Below, piece by piece: positions 1-8,115 of a stretch of DNA of 64,000 nt. Source of the DNA: an uncultured Bacteroidia bacterium (GTDB lineage: Bacteria > Bacteroidota > Bacteroidia > Bacteroidales > F082). The stretch covers positions 1-64,000 of the forward strand of contig CACXXW010000003.1 of NCBI GenBank assembly GCA_902771635.1. The letters run 5' to 3'. The notes beneath the pieces were generated by a model. The model searched no databases. It had not been told where the DNA came from and worked only from the letters and a program-made list of their open reading frames with translations. A program made the translations under genes and the position numbers. The first letter of the stretch is position 1. Each line of letters opens with the position of its first letter.

Positions 1-74
1 ATTCCGAACAGAGAAGTTAAGCCCCGCCGCGACGATGATACTGCGGGAGACCGTGGGAAAGTAGTTCGCCGCCC
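1..74 (+). rRNA. rrf: 5S ribosomal RNA, 3' part
   Basis: The first bases carry the conserved 5S core (GAACAGAGAAGTTAAGCCC) followed by GATGATACTGC and a GTGGGAAAGTAG-TCGCCGCCC 3' stem, as in Bacteroidetes 5S rRNA. The 5' end lies outside the window, so this is presumably the end of an rRNA operon. The 3' end is placed by analogy and may be off by a few bases. Confidence 0.9.
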
Positions 75-86
75 ACCCACAACGGA

Positions 87-124
87 GACCCTTCACCGAA
101 ACAGGTGAGGGGTTTTCTGTTTTT
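87..124 (+). terminator. Rho-independent terminator of the rRNA operon
   Basis: Stem CCCTTCACC/GGTGAGGGG (89-97 with 104-112) with a six-base loop, followed by a T-rich run (TTTTCTGTTTTT). It sits directly after the 5S gene. Confidence 0.85.
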
Positions 125-134
125 ATGCCATCGC

Positions 135-167
135 TTTGCTCGCCTTTTACTCTTTTTCCTATCTTTG
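135..167 (+). promoter_or_regulatory. Bacteroidetes-type promoter for cdsA-psd
   Basis: TTTG at 135-138 and TATCTTTG at 160-167, 21 bases apart, match the Bacteroidetes -33/-7 pattern. The position excludes the upstream in-frame ATG at 105 as the cdsA start and favours the ATG at 186. Confidence 0.7.
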
Positions 168-185
168 CAATTCATTTCGATTGTC

Positions 186-998
186 ATGAAAGAGCTATTG
201 ATCCGTTCGATTTCAGGTCTGCTGATGGGCATTGTGCTCCTCGCATGTGTGTTTGTCTCACCTTGGTCGTGGGCCGCCTTGTTGCTGTTTATCATTGCTG
301 TGGGCACTTTCGAAATGTCGCGACTCCAGCAAATGAATTCAATAACTGGCATCATCATTGGCGAAGCACTTTCCCTCAGCTTTTTTGCCTTGCCTGCCTT
401 GGTAGCACTACAAGTCATCACCCCTCGTTGGCTTCTTCTCGAGATGCTCATTGCGTTGATGCCCTTCCTTTACGCCTTGTTTTCAGTTAAGCATGACGCA
501 AAACCTATATTCACCTACCTTTATGCCTCACTCGCTTTCTTGAGCTTGCCCTCTTCATTGATGCTTTTCATGTATCGCGAAGACCTTTTTGGCACGCTTG
601 CAGGACCAAAGCTTATTATTTTGGTGTTCTGCTTGCTGTGGGTCAATGACATCTTTGCTTACCTTACTGGCAAACTCCTTGGTCGGCATAAACTCTTCTC
701 CCGCATCTCTCCTGGTAAAACCATTGAAGGCAGTATTGGAGGACTTGTTTTCACTATGGTTTCGCTTATCGTGTTCTGCCATTATTCCCAATGGTTTTCT
801 ATCCCTCATGCTATAGGCTTGGCCGCCATCGCTGTCGTTTTCGGTACCTTGGGTGACCTGTGTGAGTCGATGCTCAAACGTCAAGCAGGGGTGAAGGATT
901 CTGGTAAACTGATACCAGGCCATGGCGGAATTTTGGACCGTTTCGACTCTATTATGTTCAGCGTACCGTTTATTTTCGTTTATTTGCTGTTGCTATGA
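186..998 (+). CDS. cdsA: Phosphatidate cytidylyltransferase (CDP-diglyceride synthase)
   Basis: Makes CDP-diacylglycerol from phosphatidate and CTP in the inner membrane, the branch point of phospholipid synthesis. The protein has about 270 residues, is almost wholly hydrophobic helices, and near the C-terminus carries the CDS signature: LKRQAGVKDSGKLIPGHGG followed by LDRFDS. An in-frame ATG exists at 105, but the -7 box at 160-167 lies downstream of it, so the start at 186 (MKELLIRSISG) is chosen. The stop overlaps the psd start (ATGA), so the two lipid genes are translationally coupled. Confidence 0.93.
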   Translation: MKELLIRSISGLLMGIVLLACVFVSPWSWAALLLFIIAVGTFEMSRLQQMNSITGIIIGEALSLSFFALPALVALQVITPRWLLLEMLIALMPFLYALFSVKHDAKPIFTYLYASLAFLSLPSSLMLFMYREDLFGTLAGPKLIILVFCLLWVNDIFAYLTGKLLGRHKLFSRISPGKTIEGSIGGLVFTMVSLIVFCHYSQWFSIPHAIGLAAIAVVFGTLGDLCESMLKRQAGVKDSGKLIPGHGGILDRFDSIMFSVPFIFVYLLLL

Positions 999-1669
999 AG
1001 ATTCATAAAAGGTTACACGAAGAAGGAACGGTCGCCATTCTCATCACTCTTGCCGTCATTGCGGTAACGGTTTTTTTGGTCAACTGGCTTTGGCCTTCGC
1101 AAACGATATGGCATTATCTTTTGTATGCGTTTGAACTTGTGGTTTTGGTCTTGACCGTACGCTTTTTCCGTGTCCCGATATGGCGGAAAACGACTATTGC
1201 GGAAAATGCCGTGCTATCGCCTGCCGACGGTATTGTGGCGGCCAACGAGGAGGTGCTGGAAGATGAGTACTTCCATGAAAAACGCCGTCAACTTTCCATC
1301 TTCATGTCAATTTATGATGTCCACATCAATTTCTTCCCGTTTGATGGAGAAGTGACTTATTACAAATACCACCCGGGCAAGTTCTTGCTGGCGTTCAACC
1401 CAAAGTCATCGACGGATAACGAGCACAATACGATTATCCTGAAGGACACCAAAGGCCGTGAGATACTGGTACGACAGATTGCCGGTTTTGTGGCGCGCCG
1501 CATCGTTTGTGCTTTGGAGCCTGGCGACCAAGCCGTAGTAGGAGAGGAGCTGGGCATGATTCGCTTTGGTTCGCGCGTGGATGTCTTCCTGCCCTTGGAT
1601 GCCGAGATCAAAGTGAAAATCGGTGACAAAACGACGGGTAAGGAGACGGTTTTGGCCATACTGAAATAA
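995..1669 (+). CDS. psd: Phosphatidylserine decarboxylase, short bacterial/archaeal type
   Basis: Converts phosphatidylserine to phosphatidylethanolamine. At 224 residues it belongs to the short single-TM type: hydrophobic helices at about 15-55, then the SPADG motif (residues 74-78), the VHINFFPFDGEV segment, and near the end FGSRVDVFLP, whose Gly-Ser is the expected self-cleavage site that creates the pyruvoyl cofactor. It overlaps cdsA by four bases and ends 7 bases from the convergent dnaE stop. The next step after CdsA in this pathway, PssA, is not in the window. Confidence 0.92.
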   Translation: MKIHKRLHEEGTVAILITLAVIAVTVFLVNWLWPSQTIWHYLLYAFELVVLVLTVRFFRVPIWRKTTIAENAVLSPADGIVAANEEVLEDEYFHEKRRQLSIFMSIYDVHINFFPFDGEVTYYKYHPGKFLLAFNPKSSTDNEHNTIILKDTKGREILVRQIAGFVARRIVCALEPGDQAVVGEELGMIRFGSRVDVFLPLDAEIKVKIGDKTTGKETVLAILK

Positions 1670-1676
1670 GCTTGTC

Positions 1677-4595
1677 TTATCCTAATTCCTTATATTCCAA
1701 CCTCCCCATTTTTTCGACTTCCAACGATGGTTGCCCGAATTCCTCGGTAACTTTGCCCAAAAGCAAATACACGCCGTCGCCCTGAAAAGGCCACGCTTTG
1801 AGTGTTTGTGGAAAATGCACCGTGTCGAAAGCCTCACCCGTGACATCGACAAAGGTGCCCAGCGCCATTGTGTCGCCTTTGCAGGTACGCACATATTTCA
1901 CTGTGACCAATTTGCCCAACATCCTGTAATGACTCCCTACGAAATGTAGCATCTGAGAGGCCATCAACTCACCACGGAACTTGGTCTTCAACAAGTCGAA
2001 CCAAGTCAAGGAGACAGGGAAACCGTAAAGTTCAATCTCATCATAAGCGTTCTGCAAAGCATTGACCGAAAAACTCGGGAACTCAAAGTGTTGGTTCTCA
2101 AGTTCAAAAAGTGTTTCAAGCTGTTCTTTTTTGCCTTCGCTTTTGTTGAGATGCGCCTGCCATAGAAGTTCAGCTTTCGTTTTTTTCGTGAAACTGAACG
2201 CACCCCCACGAATGAGCAACACAAGCTGTTCCAATGAAAACGGCACACGCGAAATGAAATTTTCCAAACTAATGAAAGGCCCGTGAGCCTTACGCTCGGC
2301 AACGAATCGTTCAACAAATTGTTGCTCAATGCCTTGTAAATGCACGAAACCCATAAAAATTGTCCGACCATTCAAAGTGGTGAGGTAACTGCTGCGATTG
2401 ACGCAAGGCAGATGGATCTTTGCCCCCATGCGCCGTGCCTCGTTGAAGTAGAACCAAGTTTGGTAGAACCCACCGAAATTGTTAATCACAGCCACCTGAA
2501 ACTCAAGCGGATAATGGCTTTTCAGATAGAGGCTTTGGTAACTCTCCACCGCGTATGAGGCTGAGTGCGCCTTGGAGAAGGAATAACCCGAAAACGACTC
2601 AATCTGTCGCCAAAGCTCACGCACCAAGTCATCAGGGTAACCTTTGGCCTTGCAGTTGTCGAAGAAGCGTTTCGTAACCTCTTCAAATTCAGATTTGTCA
2701 CGCATCTTGTGACCCATCATGCGGCGCAACACATCGGCCTCTGCCAAGTCTAAGCCTGCAAAATAATGCCCTACCTTCAAAACATCTTCCTGGTAAATCA
2801 TCACACCGTAAGTCTCTGCCAAAAGTTCTTTCAAAACGGGATGCTTATAGTCTACAGTTTCAGGATGATGGAAGCGGTTGATGTATTCGCGCATCATGCC
2901 CGATTTGGCCACACCTGGCCTGATGATGGAACTGGCTGCGACCAAAGTTTTGTAGTCGCTGCAGCGCAACTTGCGCAATAATCCGCGCATAGCTGGACTC
3001 TCGATGTAAAAACAGCCGCAGGTCTCGGCTTTAAGCAACTGTCGGCGAATCAGTTCATCTTGTTTCAGCGCGTTAATTTGGTGAATGTCAATGCGCAATC
3101 CTCGACTGCGTTCCACCATCTCCACGGCATCTCGAATATGGGCGATGCCGCGCTGACTGAGGATGTCAATTTTGATAAGTCCAACTTTTTCGGCGGAATA
3201 CATGTCGTATTGCGTGGTTGGAAAGCCCTTGGGTGGCAGGTCGAGTGCGGCATAGTTGGTAATCGGTTCTTCCGTAATCAACACGCCACCCGCGTGGATG
3301 GAACGCTGCCGCGGAAAGTCGCGGAGGCGTTCGGCGATGGCCAAAATCTGCTGCCCAATTTCGCTCTGTCGGGCGAAAGGCTCGGGGTTGCGTTCCATCA
3401 GGTCGATTTCGCCTTTGGGCAGGCCAAACACCTTGCCCAATTCGCGGCAAAGCGAATTGCTCTGGAAGGTGACCGTCGCGCCAAGCAAAGCCACATATTC
3501 CTTGCCGTATTTATTGAAAATGTAGGCGATGACTTGGTCCCTATCCTTCCACGAAAAATCAAGGTCAAAATCGGGCGGGCTGCTCCGCTTGGGATTGAGG
3601 AAACGCTCAAAGTACAAGTCCAGTTCGATTGGATCCACATCGGTGATTTTCAGGCAATAAGCTACTACACTATTGGCTCCACTGCCTCGCCCGACATGGT
3701 AGAAGCCCTGTTTCATGGCGAAACACACGATGTCCCAGGCGATAAGAAAATAAGCGCAAAAGCCCATCTTCTCAATGATGTCGAGTTCCTTCTCGATACG
3801 ACGGTAGGCATTCTTGCTTCTCGTCCCATAACGATAAATCATTCCTTCAAAGGCTTTTTGGCGCAACAGTTCCCTATCATCAAAGACATTGCCCGTATAT
3901 GTGTGTTTGTTTTTCACATCTGCATCCAAGTTGATTTCGCATTCATTCAGGATATGCTCTGCATTTTCAATAAGTTGCGGATAGAGTGCGAAAGTCGTTC
4001 TCAGTCTTTCGATAGGTAGCAAAATCTCGTCGGGAGCGGCACAAGCGGCTGGCTCTAATCGCGAAATCAGTACATTTTGATCAATGGCCCTCATGCACTG
4101 ATGCAATTGAAAATCACCTTCTTCGGCAAAGGTGACAGGTTGCATGGCGACCAGCTTCTCAAAGGATTCGCAGTTGTACAATTTGGTCAATTGGGAAAAT
4201 CGAACGCCGAGAAACTCATTATTTTTCAACAAGTTCTGCTTTCGTTTCCCGAAGGGATAAATGACAAAGACCTGTTCCCAATCGGGTGCAGTTTCAGGAT
4301 AGGATTGTTTGCTGAGGTTGTGTCGTGTCAAGAAACGGTTCAGTTCGGCGAAGCCTGCGTTGTTTTTGGCCAAGGCCACATAGAGCAGTTCGTTGCCATT
4401 GCGCACCTCCACGCCTACGACGGGCCGAATGCCTTTTCTTTGGCATTCCACCACGAAATCGGCGGCACCCATGGTCGTGTTGATGTCAGTCAAAGGCAAG
4501 ACGGCATAGCCCATCGCAGCGGCCTTCGTGACCAAGTCCGCAATCGGCATCGTGCCGTAGCACAAGCTGTTATATGAATGTACGTTCAGCAACAT
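1677..4595 (-). CDS. dnaE: Short DnaE-family DNA polymerase III alpha subunit (possible translesion type)
   Basis: C-family polymerase of 972 residues, shorter than replicative DnaE proteins (about 1150-1270). It has an N-terminal PHP domain (1 to about 200), the palm with PDFDLDF near residue 341 (two catalytic Asp) and KIDIL near residue 475 (third Asp), fingers, and a C-terminal OB-like region; the tau-binding tail is missing or very reduced. The PHP metal site looks eroded: the usual HxH is NVH and the usual TDH is TDI, so proofreading by PHP is unlikely. It lies 88 bases downstream of dinB on the same strand, with a hairpin repeat between. This size, eroded PHP and pairing with a Y-family polymerase fit an error-prone accessory DnaE; that role is inference, and whether a full-length dnaE exists elsewhere cannot be seen here. 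Confidence 0.9.
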   Translation of the reverse strand: MLLNVHSYNSLCYGTMPIADLVTKAAAMGYAVLPLTDINTTMGAADFVVECQRKGIRPVVGVEVRNGNELLYVALAKNNAGFAELNRFLTRHNLSKQSYPETAPDWEQVFVIYPFGKRKQNLLKNNEFLGVRFSQLTKLYNCESFEKLVAMQPVTFAEEGDFQLHQCMRAIDQNVLISRLEPAACAAPDEILLPIERLRTTFALYPQLIENAEHILNECEINLDADVKNKHTYTGNVFDDRELLRQKAFEGMIYRYGTRSKNAYRRIEKELDIIEKMGFCAYFLIAWDIVCFAMKQGFYHVGRGSGANSVVAYCLKITDVDPIELDLYFERFLNPKRSSPPDFDLDFSWKDRDQVIAYIFNKYGKEYVALLGATVTFQSNSLCRELGKVFGLPKGEIDLMERNPEPFARQSEIGQQILAIAERLRDFPRQRSIHAGGVLITEEPITNYAALDLPPKGFPTTQYDMYSAEKVGLIKIDILSQRGIAHIRDAVEMVERSRGLRIDIHQINALKQDELIRRQLLKAETCGCFYIESPAMRGLLRKLRCSDYKTLVAASSIIRPGVAKSGMMREYINRFHHPETVDYKHPVLKELLAETYGVMIYQEDVLKVGHYFAGLDLAEADVLRRMMGHKMRDKSEFEEVTKRFFDNCKAKGYPDDLVRELWRQIESFSGYSFSKAHSASYAVESYQSLYLKSHYPLEFQVAVINNFGGFYQTWFYFNEARRMGAKIHLPCVNRSSYLTTLNGRTIFMGFVHLQGIEQQFVERFVAERKAHGPFISLENFISRVPFSLEQLVLLIRGGAFSFTKKTKAELLWQAHLNKSEGKKEQLETLFELENQHFEFPSFSVNALQNAYDEIELYGFPVSLTWFDLLKTKFRGELMASQMLHFVGSHYRMLGKLVTVKYVRTCKGDTMALGTFVDVTGEAFDTVHFPQTLKAWPFQGDGVYLLLGKVTEEFGQPSLEVEKMGRLEYKELG

Positions 4596-4611
4596 TTTTT
4601 TTCCATTTTGC

Positions 4612-4672
4612 GGCTGCCACGATGTGACAGCCCTACAATTCCGGACTGTAGGGCTGTCGTATCACGGCAGCC
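4612..4672. repeat. Palindromic intergenic repeat, copy 1 (dinB-dnaE gap)
   Basis: Arms 4612-4637 and 4647-4672 pair at about 22 of 26 positions; each contains GACAGCCCTACA or its complement, around a short ATTCCGGAC loop. The same core words recur at 6813-6889. It may act as an attenuator between dinB and dnaE. Confidence 0.75.
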
Positions 4673-4683
4673 ACTTTATGAAT

Positions 4684-5820
4684 TTATCCCGCCGCCCGAT
4701 GTATGATTTCTTCCCCAAACCGCATTTTGATTTTGTCCATTGCGGAATAGAGGTTTGTCAGCTCGGCATTGTCGTCGAACAAGGCCAGTTGCGGCGCGCC
4801 GCTGACCAATTCACTAAGGCGCACGCCCACCAGCCGTATCATCATCCTTCGGTTGTATAGTTTGTCGAAGATGCCATTCACCGTCTCGCGCAGCACATGG
4901 TCGAAGGCGGTGTAAGGGATGCGTTGCTGCATGTCGTGTGTGTCGAAGTTGGAATAGCGGATTTTCACCGTCACGCAGCCCGTCAGCTTGTGTTGCGAGC
5001 GCAGGTCGAAACCGAGGCTTTCCACCATGCGCGCAAGGCATTGCTTGATGGTCATCACGTCGATGGTGTCCTGTTCGAACGTCCTTTCCTTGCTGATGGA
5101 CTTCCGTTCTTGGTAAGGGCACACGGGCGTGCTGTCTTGCCCGTTGGCCTTCTTCCAGATGTCGAGGCCGTGCTTGCCCATGGCGCGTTCCATAGCCAAA
5201 GGCGGCAGTCGGCGCAAGGTGCCAATTTTCTCCACACCCATCGAACGGAGTAGGGCATAGGTCTTTTCGCCCACCATAGGAATCTTTTGCACCGAAAGTG
5301 GGTCGAGGAACATATTAATATAAGGTGTAGGCACCTGAAGTTCACCGTTGGGCTTGGCCTGTCCCGTGGCAATCTTCGACACAGTTTTGTTCTCTGATAG
5401 TCCAAACGAAATCGGGAGGCCTGTCTCCTTGATGATCTTTTGCCGCAGTTCGTGCGACCACAGCTGGCAGTTGTGGAAGCGGTCCATTCCCGTCAGGTCT
5501 AAGTAATGCTCATCGATGGACATCTTCTCATACACGGGCGCGCTGTCGGCGATAATGTTGGTCACGAGGCGCGAATAGCGGCTGTAGAGTTCCATGTCGC
5601 CACGGATGAACACGGCTTGCCCGCAAAGCTGTCGTGCCATGCGCATGGGCATGGCCGAGTGTACGCCAAACTTTCTAGCCTCATAGCTGCAGGTCGACAC
5701 CACGCCACGGTCCGACATGCCGCCCACAATGACGGGCTTGCCTTCCAGCGATGGGTTCACCAACCGTTCCACCGAAACGAAAAAGGTGTCCAAATCCAAA
5801 TGCAAAATCGTCCTTTCCAT
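4684..5820 (-). CDS. dinB: DNA polymerase IV, Y-family translesion polymerase
   Basis: Bypasses damaged template bases. The 378-residue protein starts with MERTILHLDLDTFFVSVE (first catalytic Asp, steric-gate Phe), has SIDEHYLDL near residue 105 (catalytic Asp-Glu), a helix-hairpin-helix thumb, and a little-finger domain. Near the C-terminus it carries QLALF, a canonical sliding-clamp-binding motif. It leads the minus-strand pair with the short dnaE and is divergent from an S24-type regulator across a 175-base AT-rich gap, consistent with damage-inducible control, although no operator was recognised. Confidence 0.93.
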   Translation of the reverse strand: MERTILHLDLDTFFVSVERLVNPSLEGKPVIVGGMSDRGVVSTCSYEARKFGVHSAMPMRMARQLCGQAVFIRGDMELYSRYSRLVTNIIADSAPVYEKMSIDEHYLDLTGMDRFHNCQLWSHELRQKIIKETGLPISFGLSENKTVSKIATGQAKPNGELQVPTPYINMFLDPLSVQKIPMVGEKTYALLRSMGVEKIGTLRRLPPLAMERAMGKHGLDIWKKANGQDSTPVCPYQERKSISKERTFEQDTIDVMTIKQCLARMVESLGFDLRSQHKLTGCVTVKIRYSNFDTHDMQQRIPYTAFDHVLRETVNGIFDKLYNRRMMIRLVGVRLSELVSGAPQLALFDDNAELTNLYSAMDKIKMRFGEEIIHRAAG

Positions 5821-5871
5821 AAAATTTTCTCCTTTTTTTGCTCAAAAAGCTTGCATATTCCAAAAAAGTCG

Positions 5872-5879
5872 TACTTTTG
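5872..5879 (+). promoter_or_regulatory. Putative -7 box for the S24 regulator
   Basis: TACTTTTG fits TAnnTTTG; no well-spaced TTTG partner is present. It would give a 5' leader of about 110 AT-rich bases before the ATG at 5996. The 5821-5995 gap should also hold the dinB promoter, which I could not identify. Confidence 0.4.
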
Positions 5880-5995
5880 ACGTGTTTTTAATCAAAAATT
5901 TTGCCTTAAAACTAATCATTATATTTGAAATAACATATAAAAAAGCAGAGAAAATTTTTAAATCTTGAATTTTAAATTTTAAATCCCACAATATC

Positions 5996-6805
5996 ATGTA
6001 CTTCAATTCGAACATAAAATTTTTGCGCAAGCATCGCCATCACACCCAAGATGACATCGCTTTTGCCCTCGGAATGAAACGCTCCACGCTGAGTGGCTAT
6101 GAAAATGGTGTGTCTGAGCCCAACCTTGAAGCCTTGGTCGCTTTCTCAAAATATTTCGGCATCGCCATTGATACTTTGGTGAAAGTCGATTTGAGCACGA
6201 TTAGTCCGAGCCAACTTTCGCAACTCGAGCGCGGATACGATGTGCACCTGAAAGGCAGCAACTTGCGTGTGTTGGCCACTACGGTCAACAACGACAACGA
6301 TGAGAACATCGAACTCGTGACCGAGAAGGCCAAGGCAGGCTATGCCACGGGCTTTGCCGACCCTGAATACATCAAGGTGCTGCCGACATTCACCATGCCC
6401 TTCCTCTCGCGTGACCGCAAATACCGCACCTTCCAAATCAGCGGCGACTCGATGCTGCCTATCCCTGACGGTTCCTATGTCACAGGCGAATATGTCCTCG
6501 ATTGGACCTATATTCGCAGTGGACAGCCCTACATTGTGCTCACGCAGGATGACGGAATCGTATTCAAGATTGTGGACAACAAACTCGAACATGAGAGCAA
6601 ACTCACGCTCAGTTCATTGAACCCGCTTTATCACCCATACGACTTGCCAGCTGCCGACATCAAAGAGGTGTGGAAGTTTGTGCATTATATCAGCGCAGAG
6701 ATGCCCGAACAACGTGAAAACCGTTTTCGTGAGGAAGAACTTATCCAAACCGTTCAGGAACTGAAACGGCAGGTGGAGGAGATACAGCTGAAGCTGAATA
6801 TTTAA
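5996..6805 (+). CDS. XRE/S24 repressor-protease, LexA- or CI-like
   Basis: Two-domain regulator of 269 residues. Residues 1-60 form an XRE helix-turn-helix (LRKHRHHTQDDIAFALGMKR with SGYENG). Residues about 110-220 are S24 peptidase-like: KAKAGYATGF holds the probable Ala-Gly self-cleavage bond, GDSMLPI holds the nucleophilic Ser, and the Lys is probably in IVFKIV. The C-terminus (about 240-269) is a short coiled coil. Placement opposite dinB-dnaE suggests it controls them and is inactivated by RecA-stimulated cleavage, as LexA is; that is inference. Phage-type repressors share this architecture, but no phage genes are nearby. Confidence 0.85.
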   Translation: MYFNSNIKFLRKHRHHTQDDIAFALGMKRSTLSGYENGVSEPNLEALVAFSKYFGIAIDTLVKVDLSTISPSQLSQLERGYDVHLKGSNLRVLATTVNNDNDENIELVTEKAKAGYATGFADPEYIKVLPTFTMPFLSRDRKYRTFQISGDSMLPIPDGSYVTGEYVLDWTYIRSGQPYIVLTQDDGIVFKIVDNKLEHESKLTLSSLNPLYHPYDLPAADIKEVWKFVHYISAEMPEQRENRFREEELIQTVQELKRQVEEIQLKLNI

Positions 6806-6812
6806 TCCAGTT

Positions 6813-6889
6813 GGCTGTAGGGCTGTCACATCGTGGCAGCCGTTGCAGAATTCCAATAACGGCAGCCGTAATACGACAGCCCCACAGCC
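6813..6889. repeat. Palindromic intergenic repeat, copy 2
   Basis: An imperfect inverted repeat of about 32-base arms. The arms share the words GGCTGT, GGGCTGTC and GGCAGCC with the element at 4612-4672. It follows the S24 gene and could fold into a long hairpin in RNA. Confidence 0.7.
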
Positions 6890-6956
6890 ATTAGGCACAA
6901 TTTTTGCGGTTATTATTCGTTATGTAATAAAGACAACACTAAAACCCAAAATTGTC

Positions 6957-7940
6957 ATGAGAAAAGTATTTTTAAGTTTGATGCTCCTCTGTGGCTTGGC
7001 CATGATCAGCACTAGTTGCAAAGACAACAACAGCAACAACAACAATGTGATACCCGAAGTTCAAGCTGGTGCCATGACGGTAGGCAATAACACCGATAAC
7101 ATCGTTACTGCCAAGACCATTAAGTATGGGCAAAAGAACGCCATTGTCCTCGCTTCCAAGGAGATGACCGCTGCCGACAATGAAGGTATTGCCATCATCT
7201 TCAATGGCAACATCGTTCCCGGCACCTACACGATGGGTAATAACACGAAGGATCCCGTCCCCACTGTGGTCGGCTTCCACGAGTTCAACCTTGGTGAGCT
7301 GCCCTTTATCATGGGTGCCGACACCTTGTTCTATGGCGATACCTACTACTGGATGAACGGCTTGCTGTCAGTCACCGAAAACAATGGCACCTACACAGTC
7401 GTTTTGTCACAAAGCATGGGTACCAATGCCAACGGTCAAACCATGCAGTTGGCCTTGAACTTTAGCGGTACGCTGCCGCCTTATACCTTTGATGTCAATA
7501 ACAAGTTTAAAATCAAGAACATCGAAAGCCCCATTGGATTGGCAGGTATCACTGCACTCAATGGACTGAGTTCGCTTGGTCTCGATGTGAAGTCGATGCT
7601 GTTCATGTCATCCGACCGCAAGCGGTTCTTTATTGTCAGCTATCTGGGCGGTCAGGTCGTTGATGGCGAGTATAACCTCGGCTATATTGGCACACCTTAT
7701 CTGCCAGTCTTCCCATGCGTCCATGTGGCTCTCGATGGTGACTTCTGGACCTTCCAACCACAAACGGGCTATATCGCCAAGAGTGGAACCTTGAAGGTCA
7801 CCACCAATGATGACGGCACCAAGACCGTCATCATGGAGAACCTGAAGCTGAAGAATGTGGAGCACGACAGCGAGTTTTTCTTCCCCATCCTCGATGGTTC
7901 GCTGCAATACACTGGCTATATGTATGAGCTGAGCCTGTAA
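6957..7940 (+). CDS. Hypothetical lipoprotein
   Basis: Not recognised. The 327-residue product starts with a clear type II signal peptide, MRKVFLSLMLLCGLAMISTSC, whose lipobox Cys is followed by KDNNSNNNN, a polar tether. The rest is Gly/Asn/Thr-rich and likely beta-sheet, with alternating hydrophobics and no known catalytic motif. The ATG at 6957 is chosen over the in-frame ATG at 6843 because the latter lies inside the intergenic palindrome and would bury the signal peptide. Asp after the +1 Cys is absent (Lys at +2), which fits an outer-membrane lipoprotein. It stands alone between repeats, so context gives no function. Confidence 0.8.
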   Translation: MRKVFLSLMLLCGLAMISTSCKDNNSNNNNVIPEVQAGAMTVGNNTDNIVTAKTIKYGQKNAIVLASKEMTAADNEGIAIIFNGNIVPGTYTMGNNTKDPVPTVVGFHEFNLGELPFIMGADTLFYGDTYYWMNGLLSVTENNGTYTVVLSQSMGTNANGQTMQLALNFSGTLPPYTFDVNNKFKIKNIESPIGLAGITALNGLSSLGLDVKSMLFMSSDRKRFFIVSYLGGQVVDGEYNLGYIGTPYLPVFPCVHVALDGDFWTFQPQTGYIAKSGTLKVTTNDDGTKTVIMENLKLKNVEHDSEFFFPILDGSLQYTGYMYELSL

Positions 7941-7946
7941 GGATTA

Positions 7947-8075
7947 AGATTCCCTTCGGGAATGGAGTATCGCTATTAATTGAACAGCGGCGGCTTGTGG
8001 CAACTTATTGTTTGTAAGCTCTACATGCCGCCGCATGTCATATAGGTGAATTTGTTCCATTCCCGAAGGGAATCT
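7947..8075. repeat. Nested inverted-repeat element abutting the mutS2 promoter
   Basis: Perfect 20-base inverted repeats at 7947-7966 and 8056-8075 (the left arm contains ATTCCCTTCGGGAAT, itself palindromic) enclose a second pair, GCGGCGGC at 7987-7994 and GCCGCCGC at 8027-8034. The 129-base unit looks like a MITE or REP-type element. It ends 12 bases before the mutS2 -7 box. Confidence 0.75.
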
Positions 8076-8087
8076 CATAAAAATGTG

Positions 8088-8095
8088 TACTTTTG
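8088..8095 (+). promoter_or_regulatory. -7 box for mutS2
   Basis: TACTTTTG. It lies within the 5' end of the longest reading frame, which implies that translation starts downstream of it, at the GTG at 8116. Confidence 0.6.
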
Positions 8096-8115
8096 CGTCC
8101 CAAAACTCTCAATCA

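Noticed and set aside
3060..4019. 319-codon plus-strand ORF opposite dnaE
   Set aside because: Shadow of the conserved dnaE frame; no start signal and low-complexity, unrecognisable product.
6957..7940. Lipoprotein as part of the translesion cassette
   Set aside because: It is separated by a palindromic repeat and 150 bases, and has an export signal, so no link to DNA repair can be supported.
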